This document shows, piece after piece, positions 41,015-49,975 of a DNA stretch of 64,000 nt (position 1 is its first letter; each line of letters opens with the position of its first letter). The notes under the pieces were generated by a model, which worked only from the letters and a program-made list of their open reading frames with translations, was not told the DNA's origin and ran no database searches. A program made the translations under genes and the position numbers. Source of the stretch: Bryobacterales bacterium (GTDB lineage: Bacteria > Acidobacteriota > Terriglobia > Bryobacterales > Bryobacteraceae); assembly GCA_026954325.1 (NCBI GenBank), contig JAIXKK010000101.1, positions 1 to 64,000 of the forward strand, given 5' to 3'.

Positions 41015-42211
41015 GTGGTGAGGGCTTTTTCGTTTCAGGAGGCGCGGGCAGAGGTGTTACGCCGGGTCCGCGAGCAGCAATTCACGCCTATCGTGGAGGA
41101 AGTGGGATTGGAGGACGCCCTCGGCCGCGTGCTTGCGCGCGACGTCCGCGCCGATCGCGACTACCCTCCCGTGGCGCGCTCCGTGCGTGACGGTTTCGCG
41201 GTGCGCGCGGAAGACCTGCCGGGAGAATTTGAAATCATTGGCGAGGTGCGCGCGGGTGAGAGATCCGCGCTCCGGGCAGGCCCGAAACAGGCGGTGGAGA
41301 TCATGACGGGCGCTCCGATTCCGGCCGGCGCCGACGCTGTGGTCATGGTGGAGCACACCACGCGCGAAGGCGGCCTCATGCGAACGGAACGTACGGCCAA
41401 GCCTGGCGAATTCATCAATCCAGCGGGAAGCGAAGTGCGCGCCGGACGCGCAGTGGTAACCGGAGGACTTCCCCTGACCCATACACGCATCGCCATGCTT
41501 GCCACCGTCGGCTGCTTGCGGGTCCCGGTGTACCGCAAGCCGGCCGTGGCGATTCTCTCCACCGGCGATGAAGTGGTGGACGCGGTACAGACACCGCTGG
41601 AATTCCAGGTGAGGAATTCGAACGCCTGGGCGCTGGCGGCGCAAGTGAAACACGCGGGCGGCGAACCTCGCCCGCTGCCGGTTGCGCGCGACGTATACGC
41701 GCACACACGCGAACTGGTGGAACGAGGGTTACGGGAAGACCTTCTGCTGCTTTCCGGCGGCGTCTCGGCGGGGAAATACGACATTGTCGAACAAGTGCTC
41801 GGCGGCCTCGGCGCGGAGTTCTTCTTCACCCGCGTGTTGGTCCAGCCCGGACAGCCCCTGGTATTCGGAAGAGTTCAGAACAGGTTTTTCTTCGGCCTGC
41901 CCGGCAATCCCGGCTCCACCATGGTGACCTTCGAAATCTTCGCGCGCGCGGCGGTGGAATTGCTCAGTGGAATCGTGGAGCCGCAACTTCCGTTCCTTTC
42001 GGCAAGGCTGACTCGAGACTTCCGCCACAAGCCGGGGTTGACGCGGTTCCTGCCGGCGGTGGTGTCGGCGGACGGCAGCCAGGTGACGCCGGAACCGTGG
42101 CAGGGATCGAGTGATGTGCCGGCCATGGCGCGGGCAAACGCATTCCTGGTGGTGGATGCGGAGCGCGATTTCTGGCCGGCCGGAGAATGGATGCCGGTGC
42201 TTCTGCAATGA
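41015..42211 (+). CDS. moeA: Molybdopterin molybdenumtransferase
   Basis: The 398-residue enzyme inserts molybdate into adenylated molybdopterin, the last step of molybdenum cofactor synthesis. Seen: [13 protein letters not shown] near the N-terminus, [31 protein letters not shown] and [16 protein letters not shown], with a C-terminal beta-barrel domain. Start is one of two adjacent GTG codons (41015 or 41018). The stop overlaps moaC by four bases. moeA, moaC and the broken mogA/moaB-type gene form a Moco operon. Confidence 0.95.
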   Translation: MVRAFSFQEARAEVLRRVREQQFTPIVEEVGLEDALGRVLARDVRADRDYPPVARSVRDGFAVRAEDLPGEFEIIGEVRAGERSALRAGPKQAVEIMTGAPIPAGADAVVMVEHTTREGGLMRTERTAKPGEFINPAGSEVRAGRAVVTGGLPLTHTRIAMLATVGCLRVPVYRKPAVAILSTGDEVVDAVQTPLEFQVRNSNAWALAAQVKHAGGEPRPLPVARDVYAHTRELVERGLREDLLLLSGGVSAGKYDIVEQVLGGLGAEFFFTRVLVQPGQPLVFGRVQNRFFFGLPGNPGSTMVTFEIFARAAVELLSGIVEPQLPFLSARLTRDFRHKPGLTRFLPAVVSADGSQVTPEPWQGSSDVPAMARANAFLVVDAERDFWPAGEWMPVLLQ

Positions 42212-42678
42212 AAAAACTATCGCACTACGACGAAAGCGGCGCGGCCCGCATGGTGGATGTGTCGGACAAGGCGGGGACAAAGCGCACGGCGCGGGCCCAT
42301 GCCTTCGTGCGCATCCGGCCACGGGTGTTGTCGGAGTTGCCGCGCAATCCCAAAGGAAACCCGCTCGAAGTGGCGCGCTTTGCGGGCATCTGCGCGGCCA
42401 AGAAGACCAGCGAGTTGATCCCGATGTGTCATCCGCTGATGCTCAGCCACGTGGACGTGGAAACGAAGGTCGAAACAAAAGGCGTGCGGATTGTTTCCAC
42501 TGTCGCCACCACCGGACAGACCGGGGTAGAGATGGAGGCCCTCACCGCGGCCTCCGTGGCCGCTCTCACCGTCTACGACATGACCAAAGCGCTCGACAAA
42601 GGAATCGAGATCCAGGACGTGTACCTGCTCGAGAAGACAGGCGGCAAGAGCGGCGATTTCCGGAGGAAGCAGAAATGA
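42208..42678 (+). CDS. moaC: Cyclic pyranopterin monophosphate synthase
   Basis: The ATG at 42208 overlaps the moeA stop and gives 156 residues. MoaC, with MoaA, makes cyclic pyranopterin monophosphate from GTP, the first stage of Moco synthesis. Typical features are [56 protein letters not shown] and [12 protein letters not shown], with the catalytic lysine and histidine of the family. The TGA overlaps the ATG of the next gene (ATGA). No moaA is present in the window. Confidence 0.95.
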   Translation: MKKLSHYDESGAARMVDVSDKAGTKRTARAHAFVRIRPRVLSELPRNPKGNPLEVARFAGICAAKKTSELIPMCHPLMLSHVDVETKVETKGVRIVSTVATTGQTGVEMEALTAASVAALTVYDMTKALDKGIEIQDVYLLEKTGGKSGDFRRKQK

Positions 42679-43153
42679 TCCGCGCCGGCATCCTCACCAT
42701 CAGTGACTCCTCGTACGCGGGCACGCGCGAGGACCGGTCCGGACCTCTGCTGCGCGAGCGCATCGAGCCTTAGGCTGGGCCGTGGAGTTGATGGAAGTCC
42801 TTCCGGACGACGCCGAACGGATCTCGGAGCGGTTGCGCGAACTGGCCCGGTTGCGCCGGCTTCAGGCGGTGTTCACCACGGGTGGAACGGGCGTGGCGGA
42901 GCGCGATGTGACACCGGAGGCGACACGGGCCGTGGTCGAGAAGGAGATTCCGGGTCTCGGCGAACTGATGCGGCTTGAGGGTTTGAAATCGACCCCGCTT
43001 GCCGCGCTCTCCCGCGGCCTCGCCGGAACCGTGGGACGGACGCTCATTGTCAATCTCCCCGGGTCCCCCAAGGGGGCTCTCGAGTCCCTCAATGCTATCG
43101 TGAAATTAGTGCCCCATATCGTGGATTTGCTCGACGGAAAGACGGGCCATTAA
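42675..43153 (+). pseudogene. MogA/MoaB-type molybdopterin adenylyltransferase, one-base frameshift
   Basis: The ATG at 42675 begins a normal MogA/MoaB N-terminus ([17 protein letters not shown], then [14 protein letters not shown]) and ends at a TAG at 42771-42773. Shifting by one base restores the family sequence immediately: [14 protein letters not shown], then [18 protein letters not shown] and [18 protein letters not shown], ending at 43153. One missing G in GAG(G)CCTTAGGC explains it. The downstream piece could start at the GTG at 42782. MogA/MoaB activates molybdopterin by adenylation before MoeA. Either the gene is inactive, is rescued by frameshifting or two-part translation, or the base is a consensus error. 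Confidence 0.85.
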
Positions 43154-43171
43154 GAAACTGGAGGCGATTGG

Positions 43172-44233
43172 ATGGCATTCACAATACAGATGTCCAGGAA
43201 ACTCGCGGCGGTGCTGATGGCATCGGTGATGGTGGCTTCCTCGCAGGAAGAAGGGAGAACCATCCGGACTATTGTGAACGTGGTCATCGCCCCGACGGTG
43301 GTGTTGGACAAGGACGGGAACTTCGTCAACGGGCTGACGACTCAGGATTTTGCCGTCCTCGACAACGACAAGCCACAAGACATCAAGGTGGACGTCACGT
43401 TCCAGCCGATTGACGTGGCCGTGGTGATTCAGGCCGACGCGGTGACTGAAGATGTGCTGCCGAAGATCAAGAAGATCGGGCCGCTGCTCGAGAACCTCGT
43501 GGTGGGCGAGCAGGGCACGGTCGCCATCGTGGCGTTTGACCATCGCATTCGCGTGATGCAGGATTTCACTTCCGACGGCGCGAAGGTGAAAGCGGCGCTT
43601 GAAAAGATCAATCCGGGGAGTTCCACGGCCCGCCAGATTGACGCGGTCAACGACACCGTGCGGATGCTATCGCACCGCCCCAAGGACCGTCGCAGGATTA
43701 TCCTTCTCATCAGCGAGACGCGCGACAAGGGCAGCGAGGGAAAACTGAGAGAGGCTCTGCTGCTTGCGGAAGTGAATAACGTTCAGGTCTACACCATCAA
43801 CATGAGCCGCTTCCTGAATACGCTGCTCGCGAAGACCCCGGTTCCCCGGCCGAATCCCATTCCGCCCTCGGCCATGCACATGCCGGATGGGAGCCTCGCC
43901 ACCCCGAACACCGTGGCGCAGTACACCGGCACGGGCAATGTGCTCCCGGCCTTTGTGGAGATCTTCCGCCAGGTGAAGGCCATCTTCGTCTCGAATCCGG
44001 CGGAGGTGTTCACGAAGTTCACCGGCGGGCGGGAATACGGCTTCATTTCGCAGCACGCTCTCGAAGAGGCCGTGAGCAAGATCGGCGAAGAACTGCACAG
44101 CCAGTATCTGATCAGCTACAACCCGAACAATAAACTTGAAGGCGGCTGGCACGCCATCCAGGTAAGCGTGCGCAAGCCGAACCTGACGGTGCGGACGCGT
44201 CCGGGCTACTGGCTGGCGGGCGTGCCGGAGTAA
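43172..44233 (+). CDS. Secreted VWFA-related protein of acidobacterial type
   Basis: The 353-residue protein has a signal region (about 1-25) and the acidobacterial VWFA-related pattern: a DKDGNFVNGLTTQDFAVLDN segment, VDVAVVIQAD in place of the classical DxSxS MIDAS start, then VAIVAFDHRIRVMQDF, PKDRRRIILLISETRDKGSE, and the usual C-terminal LHSQYLISYNP and VRTRPGYW. These proteins are exported and probably bind partners at the cell surface. The MIDAS residues seem substituted, so metal-dependent adhesion is doubtful. It ends 2 bases from the convergent Ig-repeat gene. Confidence 0.88.
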   Translation: MAFTIQMSRKLAAVLMASVMVASSQEEGRTIRTIVNVVIAPTVVLDKDGNFVNGLTTQDFAVLDNDKPQDIKVDVTFQPIDVAVVIQADAVTEDVLPKIKKIGPLLENLVVGEQGTVAIVAFDHRIRVMQDFTSDGAKVKAALEKINPGSSTARQIDAVNDTVRMLSHRPKDRRRIILLISETRDKGSEGKLREALLLAEVNNVQVYTINMSRFLNTLLAKTPVPRPNPIPPSAMHMPDGSLATPNTVAQYTGTGNVLPAFVEIFRQVKAIFVSNPAEVFTKFTGGREYGFISQHALEEAVSKIGEELHSQYLISYNPNNKLEGGWHAIQVSVRKPNLTVRTRPGYWLAGVPE

Positions 44234-44235
44234 CT

Positions 44236-47200
44236 CTACGGGAACGTGCCGCTTCTCGGCTGCGACCGCCCGGCTGAATTCACCAACGTCACTGAAACTC
44301 CGCTGATGGCCGTTGCGTCGGGCGTGACCGTGAACGGAATCGTCAGGCGGAACGTGCCGCCGAACTGATCGTTACTCGCGTTGCCGTAGTAGGTGTTGAA
44401 CTGCGAAGTTACCGGAACCGTAAAGTTCGTGGTTTGGACAGTCGTACCCGCTTTAGGCGTAAATGCGATTTCGGCCGAAGTCACTTCGCGCGGGGTTGCG
44501 AATCCGGTAATGTCGATGGTCAACGTGTTGCCGTTCCGCGAGAGCGTCATCGTCGAGATGACCGGGGCGGCCTTGGGGATAACGATGGTCTGCGTGGGCG
44601 CCGGAGTGGGTGTCACATCCACGCCGCCGGCATTGAGGTTCAGCGTGATGGTGATGGTGCCCGCCACCGTGCCGAGCGCCAGGTTCAGCCCGGCGGCCGC
44701 ATCGGGGAACGTGGCATTGGTCTGCCCCCGTGGAATGGCGAAGCGCGGATGCTCGCCGAGGGAGAACTTCAGGGCAGGGTCCGTGATGCCGGCGTCGGAC
44801 TTGAAGGCCACCGTCAGCGCGCCGGTGAGATCCGCCGGAGCAGGATCGGTCAACTTGATTGCAATACCCGGCTGGTCGCCTGGCCCGACGTTGATCCCCA
44901 CGGTGCTGATGGAAATTCCGCTCACCGGCAGTGCGACAACGGTGATGGAAAGCGGCGCGGTAGCAGTGTTGCCTTGGTTGTCCTGGACGCGCGCCGTGAA
45001 GGAGAACGAACCCGCCTGAGAGGGCGTACCGCTGATGATGCCCGTGGCTCCAGCCAGCGTGAGTCCGGGCGGAAGATTCCCGGTGGCGGACCAAGTTCTC
45101 CCGGCCGCTCCGCCGGAAGCCTGAAGCGTCTGGGAATAGGCGACGCCAACAGTTCCCGGAGGCAGCGACGATGTCGTGACGCTCAGTCCCGAGCTAATGC
45201 GGATTGCGTAGGAACGGGTTGCCGTACGGTTGGCTTTGTCGGTAACCGTGACGGTGACCGTGAAAGTGTCAGCCCTGGTGGGTGTGCCGCTGATGGCTCC
45301 GCTTGCCGCATCGAGCGTAAGCCCGTCCGGCAGGCCGGTTTGCGTCCAGGTGTACGGCGTTTCGCCCCCGGTGGCCGCGAGCGATGCGTTGTAACCTACG
45401 TTGAGCGTGCCGTTCGGCAACGAAGTGGGGGTGATGCTCAGCGGCGCGATGATGACGATCGTGTAGCTTTGCTGCGCCTTCTGGTTCCCGGAATCGGCTG
45501 CCTGAATCGTGAACGTGAACCCGCCGGCTTCGCTGGGCGTCCCGCTGATGGCGCCGGTGGAAGTGTTCAGTTGCAGGCTGGTAGGCAATGTGCCGGATGG
45601 CTGGGACCACGTGACCGTCCCCAGCCCGCCGGTGGTGGTGAGTGTCTGGGAGTAGGCTGTTCCCACCACGCCGTTGGGCAGAGTCGCCGTCGTGATCTGG
45701 AACTGCCCAGTGATGGACATGGTGAACGTTTTCGTGACGCGCCGCTGATCGGCGTCGAGGGCAAAGATGGTGAACGTAAAATCACCCGCGGCCGTCGGCG
45801 TGCCGTTCAGAATTCCAGTAGTGGGATTCAGCAGCAGGCCGGCAGGCAGCGGGCCGCCGCTGCTATCCAACCCCCAGGTGATGGGAGCGCGGCCGCCTGT
45901 CGAACTAAGTGTCTGGTTGTATAGCCGGCCGACGGCGCCATTCGGGAGGCCCGGGGTAGTGATCTGAAAACCCTGGCCGATGGTGATCGTGAAGTCCTTC
46001 GCCACGGTTGTGCCTACGGCATCCGTGACCTGGGCCGTGAAGGTGACCCCGCCGGCCTGCGTGGGAGTGCCGGTGAGGTTGCCCAGCGTGTCGAAAGTCA
46101 GGCCGGCGGGGGGAGGAGTCAGCGCCGCCCAGCGGAAGGGAGTGATTCCGCCCGAGGCGGAGAAGGCGACGTTGTAGGCCGCGCCCACCGTGGCGGACGG
46201 CAAGGGAGATTCCGTGTTGATGATGAGCGAAGCGGTGATGCTCAGCAGCAGGGTGCGCGAAGCCGTGGCGCCGGTTGCGTCTTGCACCTGGATGAGTAAG
46301 GTGAAATCGGCGGCCTGCGTCGGAGTGCCGCTCAGCACCCCTGTAGCGGAATTCAAGGTCAAGCCGGGCGGCAGGGCCGTGAGCGGAGACCAGGTGAGCG
46401 TCCCCGAGCCTCCGGTAGCGATCAGAAGTTGCTGATAGAACTGCCCGGCGCGTCCCTGCGGCAGGCTGGTGGTCTGAATCGTGATACCCGAGGTAATCTG
46501 TACGGTGAAACTCCGTGAGGCGGTATGTTCCTGGGAGTCGAATACCTGAATGGTGAAGTTGAACGTGCCGGCCGCGGTAGGCGTCCCCGAGATCACGCCG
46601 AAATTGTTGACCGTTGCAATCGACAGCCCCGGCGGCAATGCTCCAACGCTGACGGACCATGAATAAGGCGGCGCGCCACCGGTGGCCTGAACCTGCTGCG
46701 AGTAAGGGACGCCCACCGTGCCGCCGCTCAGCGACGCAGTCAGGATCTGAAGCGCGTTCGACGCAACAACCTGAATGGAGAAGGTTCGCGAGGCGGTCCC
46801 TTGCAGCGAGTCCGTCACCTGAGCGGTGAAATTGAATGTGCCCGCCGTGGTGGGAGTTCCGGAGATGAGTCCCGTGGAAGAGTTGAGAATGAGTCCGGCG
46901 GGTAACTGGCCGACCGGGATGGACCATGAGTAGGGCTGCGCTCCTCCGCCGGCTGTGAGTTGTTGCGAATAGGAGCCTCCCACACTGGCGCTGTTGAGCG
47001 AGGTGGTGAGAATCTGGAGCGGGCTGCCGCCGATAGTGATGGAGAAGGGACGGGCGCCCGACTGCTGCCGCGCGTCCGTCACTTGAGCCGTGAAATTGGA
47101 CGTTCCGGGCGTGGTGGGGGTACCCGAGATGACTCCGGTGGCCGGGTTGAGGGCAAGGCCGGCCGGCAACTGGCCGACGAGGATTGACCAGGTGTAGGGT

Positions 47201-48243
47201 TGCGTGCCTCCCACGGCCGCTAATGTGACAGGCAAGTACGCCTGCCCCGCGGTTCCGGATGGAAGAGGCGAAGAAGTAGTAATGGTGGGGCCGGAGGTGA
47301 TGGTGATACTGAATGTCTTCGGGCGCGTGCGGGGGTTGCAAGTCTGCTGAAGGCTTCCTCCGCAGTCCGTCGCATTTACGACGAAATTAAACGTCCCCCC
47401 CGCGGTGGGAGTGCCGCTTAACACGCCGCCCGGCGAGAGCGAAAGACCGGGAAGGGTGGCGCTGCCCTGTCCAAACGACCAGGCGTACGGGGGATTGCCT
47501 CCGGTGGCTTCGAAAGTGAACGGCGGGTAACTCTGGCCAACCACGCCATTGGGCAGCGGCGATGAACTGGTGATGACGATATCCGTGCTGACCCTGAGGA
47601 AAAATTGACCTCTCGCCGTCTGCGTAATGCAAGGCCCGTCAAATGTCCCGCCGTCACAGTCCAGTACCTGAACACTAATGGGGAATGTCCCAGTGGCCGT
47701 CGGGGTTCCCGAGAGAATGCCCGTGGAACTGAACGTCAAGCCGGGAGGCGGCGTGCCTGCAGTGAGGCTCCACACGTAGCCTGCCTGCCCTCCGATGGCG
47801 CCGAGGTTGAATGGATAACTTTGATTGACAGTGGCGGTAGGCAGCGGCGAGGTCGTAGTGATATTAAGAACCGGAACAACCGTAAAGTTGACCGTATTCG
47901 TGCTGGGCGTACCGCTGGTGGAGCAGATGATCTGGTTCCCCACTACGGATTGCTGATAGTAGAACGCTCCCACCGGAAACACGCCGGGAGTGGTAAGGAA
48001 CGAAGAGGGAACAGTCGCGGCTAAGGTGCCGGTTCCCGCCGTGGAAGCAAGGTCGGCGCCGTTGAAGCGGACCTTCGTGCAACTCGTGAACCCATTGCCG
48101 AAAAGGGTAATGGGAACCGGCCCACTGCCAGCCACGGCGCGGTCCGGGGAAACAAAGGAAATCGACTGTGCCTGCGCAAGCGACGGCGCTGCGATCCCCA
48201 AAGCGATAGAGACAACAAGACCCGGAATGCATCCATGACGCAT
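44236..48243 (-). CDS. Giant secreted protein with 11 putative-Ig (He_PIG) repeats
   Basis: The 1335-residue protein has a signal peptide ending LAQAQ, then an IPT/TIG-like domain (residues ~27-120, SFVSPDRAVAGSGPVPITL). Eleven repeats of about 85-95 residues follow, each with GLxLxxxTGxISGTPTxxGTFxFTxQVTD. A distinct C-terminal beta domain covers ~1105-1335. Such cadherin-like/He_PIG arrays form long extracellular rods. No LPXTG, PEP-CTERM or type IX signal is visible at the end (RSQPRSGTFP). Repeats are related but not identical, so the array is old. The following two minus-strand upstream genes are also secreted, perhaps as a set. Confidence 0.9.
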   Translation of the reverse strand: MRHGCIPGLVVSIALGIAAPSLAQAQSISFVSPDRAVAGSGPVPITLFGNGFTSCTKVRFNGADLASTAGTGTLAATVPSSFLTTPGVFPVGAFYYQQSVVGNQIICSTSGTPSTNTVNFTVVPVLNITTTSPLPTATVNQSYPFNLGAIGGQAGYVWSLTAGTPPPGLTFSSTGILSGTPTATGTFPISVQVLDCDGGTFDGPCITQTARGQFFLRVSTDIVITSSSPLPNGVVGQSYPPFTFEATGGNPPYAWSFGQGSATLPGLSLSPGGVLSGTPTAGGTFNFVVNATDCGGSLQQTCNPRTRPKTFSITITSGPTITTSSPLPSGTAGQAYLPVTLAAVGGTQPYTWSILVGQLPAGLALNPATGVISGTPTTPGTSNFTAQVTDARQQSGARPFSITIGGSPLQILTTSLNSASVGGSYSQQLTAGGGAQPYSWSIPVGQLPAGLILNSSTGLISGTPTTAGTFNFTAQVTDSLQGTASRTFSIQVVASNALQILTASLSGGTVGVPYSQQVQATGGAPPYSWSVSVGALPPGLSIATVNNFGVISGTPTAAGTFNFTIQVFDSQEHTASRSFTVQITSGITIQTTSLPQGRAGQFYQQLLIATGGSGTLTWSPLTALPPGLTLNSATGVLSGTPTQAADFTLLIQVQDATGATASRTLLLSITASLIINTESPLPSATVGAAYNVAFSASGGITPFRWAALTPPPAGLTFDTLGNLTGTPTQAGGVTFTAQVTDAVGTTVAKDFTITIGQGFQITTPGLPNGAVGRLYNQTLSSTGGRAPITWGLDSSGGPLPAGLLLNPTTGILNGTPTAAGDFTFTIFALDADQRRVTKTFTMSITGQFQITTATLPNGVVGTAYSQTLTTTGGLGTVTWSQPSGTLPTSLQLNTSTGAISGTPSEAGGFTFTIQAADSGNQKAQQSYTIVIIAPLSITPTSLPNGTLNVGYNASLAATGGETPYTWTQTGLPDGLTLDAASGAISGTPTRADTFTVTVTVTDKANRTATRSYAIRISSGLSVTTSSLPPGTVGVAYSQTLQASGGAAGRTWSATGNLPPGLTLAGATGIISGTPSQAGSFSFTARVQDNQGNTATAPLSITVVALPVSGISISTVGINVGPGDQPGIAIKLTDPAPADLTGALTVAFKSDAGITDPALKFSLGEHPRFAIPRGQTNATFPDAAAGLNLALGTVAGTITITLNLNAGGVDVTPTPAPTQTIVIPKAAPVISTMTLSRNGNTLTIDITGFATPREVTSAEIAFTPKAGTTVQTTNFTVPVTSQFNTYYGNASNDQFGGTFRLTIPFTVTPDATAISGVSVTLVNSAGRSQPRSGTFP
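44935..47870 (-). repeat. Array of 11 Ig-type repeats within the giant protein
   Basis: Each unit is about 255-285 bases and can be recognised by the translated SGTPT (or SGTPS, NGTPT, TGTPT) motif. Units differ in most codons outside the motif, unlike a recently expanded tandem repeat. The array encodes residues of about 125 to 1103. Confidence 0.85.
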
Positions 48244-48284
48244 GGTGACTCTCCGTTACTGTAGTAAAGCGCGCGGTTCGGTGA

Positions 48285-49193
48285 CTACTCGGACTTTACG
48301 TCCGCGGGAACAAAGACCGCCCTTGGGTCCTGGCCGTTGAGGTCCACCAGCCACAAGGGTCCATTATTGAGTTCGCTGATCCGGAACACACCCTGAGACA
48401 TGCGGGAGAGCGTGGTGGCCACGCATCCACAATCGACCGTGCGGGTATCGCCGGTCTTGAGATTCACGGCGGTGACGCCGCCGTCGCTGTTCACAATGAG
48501 AGCAAGGTTTCCATTCGAGGAAGCAGCGGACGACACCGCGTTGCCTTCCCACACACGCCGGCTTGCGCCGCTGCCGGTGACGTCGCTCACGAGCCAGACA
48601 CCGCTCTCGGCGGAGATTAGAGCATCGTGAGAGCCTTCGAGGAAGGATGCAGTGCGGGCATGCCCCTCGAAATTCAGCTTCCAGCGGTTGCCGTCGCCGT
48701 CAAATACGAGAACGCCCGAATCGTAGACGGCCAGCAATCCGGCGCCGTCGTCGGCGACGGAGGCTGATTGAGGCATGCCTTCGGCCGCAAGATCGAGGGT
48801 GAGCGCCACTGCCGGTTCTTCCGGGAAACCCTTCATCAAAATGAGTTTGCTCGCATCAGGATACAGGATCGCGGCAACGGCGCCGGAAGCGCTCCAGACG
48901 GCGCGGTCCGCGCCGGCGGCGGCATCGAGGTCTTTGGATTCGCCGGTGCGCAGATCGAGCAGCGCCGGTTGGCGGTTGTCGCCTTTCATGGCGATGGCAT
49001 AGCCGCGATTGCCGGCGACGGCGGCGCGGGCGGCGTTCACGCCGGTTCCTATGGTGGAGGCCCCGGGGATGCCCAGAACGGAACGAACCGATTCACTGGC
49101 GGAGTCGTAGACCCAGCCCACCACCGGTCCCTGGACGGAGTTCTGCGCGAGAAGACCGGCAGCCGCTGTTACAGTGAGGAATGCGAGTTTCAT
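48285..49193 (-). CDS. Hypothetical secreted beta-propeller-like protein
   Basis: The 302-residue protein has a signal (MKLAFLTVTAAAGLLAQ) followed by regular short beta motifs with Asp-Gly turns: VVGWVYDSASESVRSV, GYAIAMKGDNRQPALLDL, LLAVYDSGVLVFDGDGNRW, LALIVNSDGGVTAVNLKTGD and PLWLVDLNGQDPRAVFVP. This is the pattern of WD40-like or YVTN propellers. A single CGC pair (VDCGCVATT) is present. Function unknown. It lies 41 bases upstream of the Ig-repeat gene on the same strand and is probably cotranscribed with it. Confidence 0.75.
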   Translation of the reverse strand: MKLAFLTVTAAAGLLAQNSVQGPVVGWVYDSASESVRSVLGIPGASTIGTGVNAARAAVAGNRGYAIAMKGDNRQPALLDLRTGESKDLDAAAGADRAVWSASGAVAAILYPDASKLILMKGFPEEPAVALTLDLAAEGMPQSASVADDGAGLLAVYDSGVLVFDGDGNRWKLNFEGHARTASFLEGSHDALISAESGVWLVSDVTGSGASRRVWEGNAVSSAASSNGNLALIVNSDGGVTAVNLKTGDTRTVDCGCVATTLSRMSQGVFRISELNNGPLWLVDLNGQDPRAVFVPADVKSE

Positions 49194-49224
49194 GGCTTGC
49201 TCTCCTTATTACGTTCCAATCCGG

Positions 49225-49842
49225 CTAGCGCGGAGGCCCGACGGTGGGGCTTCCGGGGCTGATGACGGTGGGCGCCGGAGTGCCCGGACCGGCAGGGCTT
49301 GTGCCGCCGTTCCGAGTCACGGCCACGGCGACTCCCGCCGCGGCGGCGCCGCCGACAACGGCGAGAATAGCAATCAGTTTACCAGCGGCAATGCCACCCG
49401 CGACCGCGGCGGCAATCACGTTCGTCTGGGTGATGACCGCCGTCGCCGTCTGCCCCTGGTAGGATGCCGTAACACGGATCTGCAACTGTCCGGCCACGTT
49501 GTTCGGCTTGAAGCCGTTCATGACGGCGCGGCCGTTCTGATCGGTCATCACGGTGAGCAGACGGGAACCGTTCGCGAAGCTTCCGCTGGCTCCGTTGCCG
49601 GGCAACAGGAACGCCACGCTGGCCCCGGCCACCGGCTTATGGTTCTCATCTTCCACCTGGACGATCGGCTCGCGCACGCTGCGCTGTTTAACGTTGTTGA
49701 TGGCCCCCTCACCCTCGACAATGATGAGGTTCAGTTTAGAGGGAGGAGGCTGCTCTTGTGCTTGCGCCCAGGCGCGCGCGGCAGGCAACTCCAGGCCCAG
49801 CAGGATGGTCAACAAGGCGGAGGTGAAGGCTCGCAGGGTCAA
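49225..49842 (-). CDS. Secreted protein with Big_1-like domain and C-terminal membrane helix, TTG start
   Basis: I start at TTG 49842-49840: GAGAGGAG lies 7 bases upstream and the result is a good signal peptide (MTLRAFTSALLTILLG, ending ARAWAQ). The longer frame from 50124 enters the neighbouring cytochrome gene. Residues ~25-130 are a bacterial Ig-like/invasin type domain (REPIVQVEDENHKPVAGASV, LTVMTDQNGRAVMNGFKPN, GQLQIRVTASYQGQTAT). Residues ~140-170 are a Gly/Ala membrane helix (AVAGGIAAGKLIAILAVVGG), then a Pro/Gly-rich tail. It may anchor or interact with the Ig-repeat and propeller proteins. Confidence 0.75.
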   Translation of the reverse strand: MTLRAFTSALLTILLGLELPAARAWAQAQEQPPPSKLNLIIVEGEGAINNVKQRSVREPIVQVEDENHKPVAGASVAFLLPGNGASGSFANGSRLLTVMTDQNGRAVMNGFKPNNVAGQLQIRVTASYQGQTATAVITQTNVIAAAVAGGIAAGKLIAILAVVGGAAAAGVAVAVTRNGGTSPAGPGTPAPTVISPGSPTVGPPR

Positions 49843-49869
49843 ATGAAGGCTCCTCTCGAAAGCTTCTGT

Positions 49870-49875
49870 ATTATA
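49870..49875 (-). promoter_or_regulatory. Putative -10 element (TATAAT) of the Big_1-like gene
   Basis: TATAAT on the minus strand lies 28 bases before the TTG start. A TTGACA occurs further upstream, but with a 23-base spacer, too long for a standard sigma-70 promoter; a weaker -35 may be used. The surrounding AT-rich segment contrasts with its GC-rich neighbours. Confidence 0.35.
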
Positions 49876-49975
49876 ACGCGTAAAAGCGGGCGGAAGATTG
49901 TCAACCGAAAGAAGAAAAATTGCCGGGGCTCGCGCGGCGGAATAGCGGCGCGCGGCCCGGGCCAAAGGAGAGGAA

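Noticed and set aside
44226-44245. Terminator between the convergent VWFA-related and Ig-repeat genes
   Set aside because: Only 2 bases separate the two stop codons and I found no stable hairpin with a T run. Transcripts probably overlap.
48285-49193. Assigning the propeller-like secreted protein a named enzyme function
   Set aside because: Only the repeat pattern is visible; there are no catalytic motifs. Naming it would be a guess.
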